Origin: Siccirubricoccus phaeus
GTDB taxonomy: Bacteria > Pseudomonadota > Alphaproteobacteria > Acetobacterales > Acetobacteraceae
Assembly (NCBI RefSeq): GCF_008360935.1
Contig: NZ_SRXO01000022.1
Coordinates: 1-64,000 of the forward strand
DNA: 64,000 nt
Direction of reading: 5' to 3'
Numbering within the stretch: the first letter of the stretch is position 1; the number at the start of each line of letters is the position of its first letter. This document shows, piece by piece, positions 33,273 through 42,406 of the stretch. The translations under genes were made by a program, and so were the position numbers. The notes below the pieces were generated by a model. It did no database searches, had not been told where the DNA came from, and was given only the letters and a program-made list of their open reading frames with translations.

Positions 33273-35198
33273 ATGTGCGGCATCGTTGGCCTGTTCCACC
33301 CGCATGACCCGGGCTTGCCGCCCCGCGCCCTGGTGCAGCGCATGGCCGATGCCGTCCGCCACCGCGGGCCGGATGGCGAGGGCTTCCATCTGGAGCCGCA
33401 CCTGGCCTTCGGCCATCGCCGCCTGGCCATCGTGGACCTCGCCGGCGGCCATCAGCCGATGACCTCCGAGGATGGCGAGGTCACGCTTTGTTTCAACGGC
33501 GAGATCTACAACCACCTCGCCCTGCGGCCGGAGCTGGAAGCCGCCGGCCACCGCTTCCGCACCCGCTCGGATACCGAGGCCATCCTGCTCGGCTGGCGGC
33601 AATGGGGGCCGGGGGTGCTGGACCGCATCTCCGGCATGTTCGCCTTCGCCCTCTGGGATCGCGGACGGGGGGAGCTGCTGCTGGCCCGCGACCGGCTGGG
33701 GGAGAAGCCGCTGCTCTATGCCTGGCTGCCGGACGGGACGCTGGCCTTCGGCTCGGAGATCGCCGCCCTGCTGGCCCACCCCGCCCTGCCGCGGCGGCTG
33801 GATCCGGTGGCGGTCGAGGATTACCTCGCCTTCGGCTATGTCCCGGACCCGGATTGCATCTGGCAGGGCATCCGCAAGCTGCCCGCCGGCCATGCCCTGC
33901 TGCTGCGGCGGGGGGAGGCGGCGCGGCCCGCCCCGCGCCGCTACTGGCAGGCGCCGCGCCAGGCCGCCCCGGCGCCGGCCGATGCCCCGGCCGAACTCGC
34001 CCGGCGGCTGGAGGAGGCGGTGCGGGCCCAGCTCATGGCCGATGTGCCGCTCGGCGCCTTCCTCTCCGGCGGGGTCGATTCCAGCGCCATCGTCGCTTAT
34101 GCGGCGCGGGCGAAGGCCGGGCCGCTCGCCACCTTCACCATCGGCTTCCCCGGCGGCGCGGATGAGCGGCCGCAGGCGGCCGAGACCGCCGCCCGCTTCG
34201 GCACCGCCCACCATGCCGAGGCCGGCACCACGGACTACCTCGCCACCGCCTGGGAGCAGTCGCGGCTGTTCGGCGAGCCCTTCGGCGACCATTCCGCCGT
34301 GCCCACGCTGGCGGTCTGCACCCTCGCCCGCCAGCATGTGACGGTCGCGCTCTCCGGCGATGGCGGCGACGAGGTCTTCGCCGGCTATCGCCGCTACCGC
34401 TTCCACCACATGGCGGAGGCGGTGCGCCGGCTGCTGCCCGCCGGCCCCCGCCGCCGGCTCTTCGGTACCCTGGCCCGCATCTACCCGAAGCTGGACCGCG
34501 CCCCGCGCTGGCTGCGCGCCAGGACCACCTTCACCGAACTCAGCCTGGACGCCGCCCTCGGCTATTACCGCACGGTCTGCAAGGTGGCGGAGGAGCGGCG
34601 CCGCGGCCTCTTCTCCCCTGCCCAGCGCGTGGCGGTGGACGGCCACGACCCCGCTGCCCGCATCGCCGCGCTGATGGCGGAATGCGACCCGGATGACGGG
34701 CTGCTGCAGGCGCAATACGCCGATCTCCACAGCTACCTGCCGGGCGACATCCTGGTGAAGACGGACCGCATGGCGATGGCCGTCTCGCTGGAGGTGCGGC
34801 CGCCTCTGCTCGACCCCTCGCTGGTCGCCTGGGGTCTCGCTTTGCCGGCCGGGCTGAAGCTGCGGGGCCAAATGGGCAAGCATGTGCTGCGCCAGGCCCT
34901 GGCGCCGGTGCTGCCGGAGGAACTGCTGTTCGGCCCGAAGCGTGGCTTCGCCGCCGCCATCGGCGGCGAATTCCGCCGCCGCGGGACGGAGGTGAAGGCG
35001 AGGCTGCTCAGCGCCCCGATGCTGGACAGCGGGCTGTTCGACCCGGCCGCCCTGGCCCTGCTGGCGGAGGAGCATGCCTCCGGCCGCTTCGACCATACCC
35101 AGCCGCTGTGGCAATTGCTGGTCGTGGAGGGTTTCCTCGCCGGCGCCGCCGAGGCGCCGCCGGGTGCCGGCCGGCCGCCCGCCCTGGTCGGGGCCTGA
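33273..35198 (+). CDS. asnB: Asparagine synthase (glutamine-hydrolysing)-type amidotransferase
   Basis: 641 residues. Start ATG 33273 gives MCGIVGLF, with Cys2 as the class II glutaminase nucleophile after Met removal. The Ntn domain shows RHRGPDGEG, HRRLAIVDL, FNGEIYNH and RSDTEAIL. The synthetase domain has the PP-loop LSGGVDSSAIV (~265-275) and ALSGDGGDEVFAGYRRY, typical of AsnB. Variants with EPFGDHSAVPT and long C-termini often belong to polysaccharide/exosortase loci. The flippase gene that follows fits such a role, so aminating a sugar or surface polymer is as likely as free asparagine synthesis. Confidence 0.9.
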   Translation: MCGIVGLFHPHDPGLPPRALVQRMADAVRHRGPDGEGFHLEPHLAFGHRRLAIVDLAGGHQPMTSEDGEVTLCFNGEIYNHLALRPELEAAGHRFRTRSDTEAILLGWRQWGPGVLDRISGMFAFALWDRGRGELLLARDRLGEKPLLYAWLPDGTLAFGSEIAALLAHPALPRRLDPVAVEDYLAFGYVPDPDCIWQGIRKLPAGHALLLRRGEAARPAPRRYWQAPRQAAPAPADAPAELARRLEEAVRAQLMADVPLGAFLSGGVDSSAIVAYAARAKAGPLATFTIGFPGGADERPQAAETAARFGTAHHAEAGTTDYLATAWEQSRLFGEPFGDHSAVPTLAVCTLARQHVTVALSGDGGDEVFAGYRRYRFHHMAEAVRRLLPAGPRRRLFGTLARIYPKLDRAPRWLRARTTFTELSLDAALGYYRTVCKVAEERRRGLFSPAQRVAVDGHDPAARIAALMAECDPDDGLLQAQYADLHSYLPGDILVKTDRMAMAVSLEVRPPLLDPSLVAWGLALPAGLKLRGQMGKHVLRQALAPVLPEELLFGPKRGFAAAIGGEFRRRGTEVKARLLSAPMLDSGLFDPAALALLAEEHASGRFDHTQPLWQLLVVEGFLAGAAEAPPGAGRPPALVGA

Positions 35199-35251
35199 GA
35201 TGCCGCGCCCCGCCCCCTCGCCCACCCCTTGGCGCCGCGGGCGCTGAGCCC

Positions 35252-36772
35252 TTGGCCAGCATCCTCGCCCGCACGGCGCTCGGCGCCGGCTGGATCTTCG
35301 CCTGGCGGCTGGCCAGCCGGCTGCTCGGCCTCCTCAGCACGCTGGTGCTGGCGCGGCTGCTGGTGCCGGCGGATTTCGGCCTGGTGGCGCTGGCCTATGC
35401 CTGCGGCGCCACGCTGGATGCCTGCCTGAATGCCGGGCTGGACCAGCAGATCATCCGGGCGCCGGCGCCCTCCCGCCCGCTCTATGACACGGTCTTCACC
35501 CTGAACCTGCTGCGCGGCCTCGCCATCGGCGCCGTGCTGGCCGCCGGCGCCGGGCCGCTGGCCGGCTTCTTCGGCGATGCCCGGCTGCAGCCGGTGCTCT
35601 GGGCGCTGGCGCTGCTGCCGGTGCTCGGCGGCTTCGCCAATCCCGGGGCGGTGGAATTCCAGCGCGACCTGGATTTCCGCGCCGATTTCCTGATGATGAT
35701 CCTGCCGCGGCTGCTGGGGGTGGCGACGGCCATCGGCATCGGCCTGGCCTTCCGCACCCATTGGGCGCTGGTCGGCAGCCTGCTGGTCGGCCGGCTGGCG
35801 ATGGTGGCGATGACCTATGTCATGCACCCCTATCGCCCGCGCCTCGGCCTTGCCGCCTGGCGGGGGCTGGTCGGGGTTTCGGCCTGGACCTGGGCGGTCA
35901 TCGTCACGCTGATGGTGCGGGACCGGGCGGATGGCTTCTTCATCGGCCGCATGTTGGGGCCGGCGGCGGTGGGCGCCTACAATATCGGGGCGGAGATCGC
36001 GACCCTGCCGGCCTCGGAACTCGTCGCCCCCATCGCCCGGGCCAGCATGCCGAGCTTCGCCGTGGCGGGGCGGGAGGGCGGGGCGGCGGCGATGGCCGAA
36101 TCCTACCAGCGCATCATGGCCCTGGCGGCGCTGCTGGTGCTGCCGGCCGGCTGCGGCATCGCCTTCGTCGGCGCGCCGGTGCTGTACCTGGCGGCGGGGC
36201 CGGCCTGGCAGGCGGCGGTGCCGGTCACCGCCATGTTCGGCCTCATCGGCATCGCGCATCTCTTCGGCAATATCGGCCACGCTTTGCTGTCCTCCCAGTC
36301 CCGCATGCGGCAGGTCTGCGCCATCTTCGCCGCCGGCACGCTGCTGCGGCTGGCGCTGATGGCGGCGCTGATCCCCGCCTTCGGCCTGGCCGGCGCGGCG
36401 GTGGCGGCCTGCCTCGGCTTCCTGGCGGAAGCGGTGCTGATGCTGCGGGCCTCGGCGGCGATGCTGGGGCTTTCCCGCGCCGCCATCCTGCGCGGCTTCT
36501 GGCGGCCGGCGCTGGCGGCGGGGCTGATGGCGCTGGCGCTTTGGGGGGCGGGCTTCGGCCAGCTTGCCATGCCCGGCAGCGTGGCGGCGGCGCTGGCCTG
36601 GCTGGTGGAGGGTGTCGGGCTTGGCGTCGCGGTGTTCGGCGGGGTGACGGCGCTGCTGTGGTTCGGCCTGGGAAGGCCGGACGGGGCGGAGACGGATCTG
36701 CTGCGGCTGCTCGGCCGGGCGGCGGCGGGGCTGCGGGGGCGGCTGCGGCGCGGACGGCCGGCGGCGGCGTAG
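35252..36772 (+). CDS. Oligosaccharide flippase (Wzx/lipopolysaccharide biosynthesis family)
   Basis: 506 residues with about 12-14 hydrophobic helices. The N-terminal GAGWIFAWRLASRLLGLLST, LVLARLLVPADFGLVALA and later FFIGRMLGPAAVGAYNIGAE are hallmarks of the PST/Wzx (MOP superfamily) flippases that move lipid-linked oligosaccharides. No ATG sits at a plausible place; the TTG at 35252 (LASILARTALGAGW) is the likely start, 53 bases after asnB. With asnB it forms a small polysaccharide-related unit. No glycosyltransferases are adjacent. Confidence 0.82.
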   Translation: MASILARTALGAGWIFAWRLASRLLGLLSTLVLARLLVPADFGLVALAYACGATLDACLNAGLDQQIIRAPAPSRPLYDTVFTLNLLRGLAIGAVLAAGAGPLAGFFGDARLQPVLWALALLPVLGGFANPGAVEFQRDLDFRADFLMMILPRLLGVATAIGIGLAFRTHWALVGSLLVGRLAMVAMTYVMHPYRPRLGLAAWRGLVGVSAWTWAVIVTLMVRDRADGFFIGRMLGPAAVGAYNIGAEIATLPASELVAPIARASMPSFAVAGREGGAAAMAESYQRIMALAALLVLPAGCGIAFVGAPVLYLAAGPAWQAAVPVTAMFGLIGIAHLFGNIGHALLSSQSRMRQVCAIFAAGTLLRLALMAALIPAFGLAGAAVAACLGFLAEAVLMLRASAAMLGLSRAAILRGFWRPALAAGLMALALWGAGFGQLAMPGSVAAALAWLVEGVGLGVAVFGGVTALLWFGLGRPDGAETDLLRLLGRAAAGLRGRLRRGRPAAA

Positions 36773-36774
36773 GA

Positions 36775-36986
36775 AGATCGGGGGCTTTGCCCCCCGAAGG
36801 ACCCGACGGTTGAACCTGCCCACCCAGGGCTCCGACGGAACGCGGATCGCCCCCGCAGGCCGAACCGTCGGGCCTGAAACTCACACCGGGGTCCGGGGAC
36901 CGGTCCGGTCCCCGGCGGGAGTGCAGAGCGCAGCGCCCTCTGCCGCGGGGTTGGCGGCAGTGCCGCCAACGGGCGGAGCCCCCAAT
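36775..36986. repeat. Type C GC-rich mosaic repeat, copy 5
   Basis: GGGGGCTTTGCCCCCC, CCCGACGGTTGAACCTGCC, GGCCGAACCGTCGGGCC, GGGGACCGGTCCGGTCCCC, GGCGGCAGTGCCGCC and GGGCGGAGCCCCC. It fills the space between the convergent flippase and recX genes. This is the most complete set of modules in the window. Confidence 0.8.
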
Positions 36987-36989
36987 CCC

Positions 36990-37574
36990 TCACCCCCCAC
37001 GCCGCACCAGCAGCCTCGCCTCCGCCTCCTCCGGCGCCATGTCCAGCGCCGCCTCCGCCGCCTCGCGCCCGAAGCCGGCCCGGGCCAGGGCGGCCAGCGC
37101 CTTCAGCCGCGGCTCTGCCTCCCCCCGCGCGAAGGGCCCGATCCGCCGCCTGCGGCATTGCGCCAGCGCCGCGTCCAGCTCCGCCGCCGCATCCGGCAGG
37201 GCGGCTGCCGCCACCGCCTGCGCCACGCCCTTGCCGGCCAGGTGCGCGGCGATGGCGCGGCGTGACCGGCCGCTGCGGGCCAGCCGGCGCGCCCGCGCCT
37301 CGGCGAAGGCCGCATCGTCCACCGCCCCGGCGCTGGCCAGGCGCCGCGCCACCGCCCCGGCCAGGGCACGCGAAGCCGCTGCCGCCGGGGCGATGGCCTC
37401 CGGGTCCTGCCCCTCCGCCGCCGCCCGCTGCGCCCAGCGATCCACCCGGCGCTGCAGCACCCGGCGCAGCCCGGCCTCCGTCGCCGCGAAGCGCGCGAGA
37501 TGGGCCAGCGCCGCCTCCCGCAGCGCTGCCTCGTCCGGGGCCGGGCCGGCCGGCTTCGGTGCTCTCTCCCGCAT
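36990..37574 (-). CDS. recX: Regulatory protein RecX
   Basis: 194 residues of three-helix RecX repeats. Family features include ALAHLARFAATEAGLRRVLQ near the N-terminus, VDDAAFAEARARRLARSGRS, RRAIAAHLAGKGV and RLKALAALARAGFGREAAEA. RecX binds RecA filaments and modulates recombination. It is not next to recA here. Start ATG 37574 is chosen over an open frame further upstream. It diverges from the GlcG-like gene. Ala/Arg content is very high, but family order is intact. Confidence 0.85.
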   Translation of the reverse strand: MRERAPKPAGPAPDEAALREAALAHLARFAATEAGLRRVLQRRVDRWAQRAAAEGQDPEAIAPAAAASRALAGAVARRLASAGAVDDAAFAEARARRLARSGRSRRAIAAHLAGKGVAQAVAAAALPDAAAELDAALAQCRRRRIGPFARGEAEPRLKALAALARAGFGREAAEAALDMAPEEAEARLLVRRGG

Positions 37575-37656
37575 CGCCCCATCCTGCCATGGCGGGGGCT
37601 GGTCGGGCAGCCGCGGAACGGGCACAAGCGAAGCCCCGACGGAGGAGACGCACCGC

Positions 37657-38121
37657 ATGGCACGCTACCCGACCAATGGCCTCACCCTGGCCCAGGCCAA
37701 TGCCATCATCGCCGGCGCCCTGGCCAAGGGCCGCGAATTGGGGCTGCTGCCGCTGACCGTGGTGGTGCTGGATGCCGGCGGGCAGATGAAGGCGATGCAG
37801 CGCGAGGATGGCAGCTCCCTGCTGCGGCTGGAGATTGCCCAGGGCAAGGCCTTCGGCTGCCTCTCCCTCGGCGTGGGCGGGCGGGAGCTGGCGCGGCGGG
37901 CGACGGCCATGCAGGGCTTCACCAACGCGCTGTCCGACCTGACGGCGGCCAAGGGCTATGGCGCCGTGCCGGTGCAGGGCGGGGTGCTGGTGACGGATGC
38001 GGCGGGGGTGATCCTCGGCGCCGTCGGCATCAGCGGCGATGTCTCCGCCCAGGATGAGGTGGCGGCGCTGGCCGGCATCGCCGCCGCCGGGCTGCTGGCG
38101 GATACCGGCGAACCGGCCTGA
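37657..38121 (+). CDS. GlcG/HbpS-like heme-binding family protein (DUF336)
   Basis: 154 residues. [40 protein letters not shown] and [20 protein letters not shown] with [14 protein letters not shown] are diagnostic of the GlcG/PduO-C/HbpS fold. Some members bind heme or corrinoids; others sit in glycolate or propanediol loci. ATG 37657 follows GGAGGAG. It stands alone here, so the function is not deducible. Confidence 0.88.
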   Translation: MARYPTNGLTLAQANAIIAGALAKGRELGLLPLTVVVLDAGGQMKAMQREDGSSLLRLEIAQGKAFGCLSLGVGGRELARRATAMQGFTNALSDLTAAKGYGAVPVQGGVLVTDAAGVILGAVGISGDVSAQDEVAALAGIAAAGLLADTGEPA

Positions 38122-38310
38122 TCTCGCTTCCGCCCCCGCCCGCCCGGGGAAGGGTTGGGGTGGGGGTGGTCCGCCCGCGGGGCGGCCGCCGCCGGAAACC
38201 CCTCCGAGGCCCCCGCCGTTCCGCCGATTGACGCAAGCCAAGGCGGCGTGGACAAACTGCCGCCACACAACACCGTCCCTGGCGCGGCCCCGAAGCCGAT
38301 GCCGGGGCAC

Positions 38311-38405
38311 CGGAGCGCGATCGGCTCGCCTTCGCTCGCCGACCCTGCTCCGGCCTTTGTCTTGTCGCGTGATTCACGGGTTCAACCTCGACCGATCACG
38401 CTCTA
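38311..38405. repeat. Type A dispersed repeat, copy 4 (diverged) in the 38122-38458 gap
   Basis: GGAGCGCGATCGGCTCGCC...GGCGAGCGAAGG-like arm, then GTCGCGTGATTCACGG and ACCTCGACCGATCACGCTCTA. One GATTC is left. The rest of the 337-base gap upstream of acs is GC-rich without a gene. The acs promoter is expected nearby but no clear boxes were found. Confidence 0.72.
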
Positions 38406-38458
38406 CGACCATCGCGCAGGTCGCGCCGGCGGCCGCGCCCAAAGGGGGGAGGCCCAGC

Positions 38459-40393
<1,935 letters not shown>

Positions 40394-40409
40394 AGCTTGA
40401 ATCTGCCGG

Positions 40410-40931
40410 ATGATGCTTCGGTCACTCTGCTCCGGCCTGACGATCCGAAGGGGACGGGCAGCCGATCTGGCCTCGGTGACAGCCATGCAGCGGGCGGCGA
40501 TCCTCGCGCTCGCCGCGGCAGATTACGGCATGGACGGCGCCGAAGCCTGGGCGCGCTGGCAAGCGGCGGATGCGCAAAGCCTGCTCATCCACGCGGGGGC
40601 AGTATTCGTCGCGGAGGACCAGGCTGGCGCCATCGTCGCCGTAGGAAGCTGGCGTCCCGACGCCGAAGCCACCGAAGTCGGGTGGATACGTGCCGTCTTC
40701 GTCTCCCCCGATCTTGCGCGCCGCGGCATCGGCAGAAGGGTCATGGCCGCGGTGGAGGAGAACGCCGCGATAGCGGGCCGGTCGGTGCTGCGCCTGGTGT
40801 CGAGCGGGAACGCAAGACCCTTCTACGAGGCAATCGGCTACAAGGCCGTCGCAGCCCGGCTTTGGGCGATCGAGCCAGGGCTGCTGCTGCCCTGCACCTT
40901 GATGGAAAAGCCAGCGCCGGTCATCCGCTGA
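40410..40931 (+). CDS. GNAT-family N-acetyltransferase
   Basis: 173 residues. LTIRRGRAADLASVTAMQRA starts the fold. The acetyl-CoA site is in IRAVFVSPDLARRGIGRRVM (R-x-x-G-x-G/A form), followed by LVSSGNARPFYEAIGYKAV (motif B). It begins 17 bases after the acs stop on the same strand. Whether it modifies Acs is speculative: it is a small single-domain enzyme, unlike the large Pat. The base composition is slightly less GC-rich than in acs. Confidence 0.85.
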   Translation: MMLRSLCSGLTIRRGRAADLASVTAMQRAAILALAAADYGMDGAEAWARWQAADAQSLLIHAGAVFVAEDQAGAIVAVGSWRPDAEATEVGWIRAVFVSPDLARRGIGRRVMAAVEENAAIAGRSVLRLVSSGNARPFYEAIGYKAVAARLWAIEPGLLLPCTLMEKPAPVIR

Positions 40932-41118
40932 GCATGGGGCACCATCCGTCTGGCGTGAACCGCTGGCGGGTTCGCGGCGAGAACCGGCCGGGGAAAGGGC
41001 GACATCGACGGCGGCACATGCGACGGCGCCTGTCGCGGCATGCCGCCCGCGCGGCCTTTGCACCTCTCAACTCGCCCCCCGCTTGCTAATCACCTCCGGG
41101 GGCCGCGGAGGGACAGGG

Positions 41119-41847
41119 GTGGAGCAGCCACAGGACAGGGACAGGCGCAGCGGCAGCTTCACCGCCGCCGGCATGCGGCGCGGCGCCCGCGCGGCGCTCG
41201 GCCTCACCCTCGGCCTCATCCCCTTCGGCCTCGTCATCGGCATGACGGCGGATGCCAGGGGCCTCTCCCTCCTCGAAACCCTGCTGATGAGCGCCCTGGT
41301 CTTCGCCGGCAGCAGCCAGGTCGTAGCCCTCGGCCTGTGGCAGGAGCCGGCGCCGATCCTCGCCGCCGCCCTCACCTGCCTCGTCATCAACCTCCGCTTG
41401 GCGCCGATGGGCGTCGCCCTCGGCCCGGTGCTGGACAGGCTGCACGGCTTCCGGCTCTGGGGCTCGCTCGCCCTGCTGGTGGACAACGCCTTCGCCATGA
41501 TGGTGACGGAGATGCGCGCCGGGCGCCGCGATGCCGGCTTCATGGTCGGCGCCGCCCTGGCGATGTGGGTGAATTGGGTGCTGGCCAGCGGCCTTGGCCA
41601 TGTCTTCGCCAGCACCATCCGCCTGCCGCCCGGGCATCCGGTGTTCTTCGCCGCCTCCGCCGCGCTGATGTCCGTGCTGGTGCCCATCTGGCGCGGCCGC
41701 TCGGACCTTCTCCCCTGGATCCTGGCCGGGCTGCTGGCGCTGCTGGCGCATGGCGGGCTCGGCCTCGGCGCGCCCTGGCCGGTGCTGATCGGCGCCCTGG
41801 GCGGTGCAGCCGCCGGCGCGGCAAGGGATCTGCGGGCAGCGCGATGA
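41119..41847 (+). CDS. azlC: AzlC-family branched-chain amino acid exporter subunit
   Basis: 242 residues, about 7 hydrophobic segments. ARAALGLTLGLIPFGLVIGM, LLMSALVFAGSSQVVALGL and CLVINLRLAPMGVALGPVLD are typical AzlC features. AzlC with AzlD exports branched-chain amino acids in studied cases. GTG 41119 follows GGAGGGA at about 5 bases; the frame is also open from TTG 41083. azlD overlaps its end by 4 bases. Confidence 0.9.
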   Translation: MEQPQDRDRRSGSFTAAGMRRGARAALGLTLGLIPFGLVIGMTADARGLSLLETLLMSALVFAGSSQVVALGLWQEPAPILAAALTCLVINLRLAPMGVALGPVLDRLHGFRLWGSLALLVDNAFAMMVTEMRAGRRDAGFMVGAALAMWVNWVLASGLGHVFASTIRLPPGHPVFFAASAALMSVLVPIWRGRSDLLPWILAGLLALLAHGGLGLGAPWPVLIGALGGAAAGAARDLRAAR

Positions 41848-42149
41848 GCCTTCGCCTCGATGTGCTGGCCGCCATCCTGGCGATGGCGGTGGCCACCTAT
41901 CTGTGCCGCGCCGGCGGCTATGCGGTGCTGCGCGTGGTCCGCCCGCCGCCCTTCGTCCAGGCCATGCTGGCGCATCTGCCGGGCGCCATCTTCGTCGCCT
42001 TCCTGGCGCCCGTCCTCGCCGATGGCGGCTGGCCCGCCTGGGGCGCCGGCGCCGCGGCGCTGCTGGTGCAGGCGCGGTTCCGCATCACCGTCCTCGCCAT
42101 CCTGGCGGGCGTCGCCACGCTCTGGCTGCTGCGCCTCGCCGCGGGGTAG
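41844..42149 (+). CDS. azlD: AzlD-family branched-chain amino acid exporter subunit
   Basis: 101 residues with about three to four hydrophobic segments (VLAAILAMAVATYLCRAGGY, LPGAIFVAFLAPVLADG, FRITVLAILAGVATLWLL). TYLCRAGGY and the short length match AzlD. It starts at ATG 41844 inside azlC (ATGA overlap), so the two subunits are coupled. The 257-base gap to the convergent MscS gene contains no gene I can support. Confidence 0.9.
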   Translation: MSLRLDVLAAILAMAVATYLCRAGGYAVLRVVRPPPFVQAMLAHLPGAIFVAFLAPVLADGGWPAWGAGAAALLVQARFRITVLAILAGVATLWLLRLAAG

Positions 42150-42406
42150 GGCGCGGCGGCAACATGCTGCGCCGCCGCCGCCCTCCCCGCCGCCCCGTCG
42201 CGCCCCCGGGCGGCGGCGCCCTCTACCAACGCGGCCTGGCTGCCGACCGGCCCCAGGCCCGGCGGGCGGCGGCACCGGGCCGTCCCGCAAGCACCGGCGA
42301 CGGCGCGCCCGCGCCCTATGCCAACAGCCGGTTCACTGACCGGCAGGAGACCGTGCAGGCAGCTTCGAGGGGCGCCCGGGACCGCCGGCGATCAGCGCCG
42401 CTGGAC

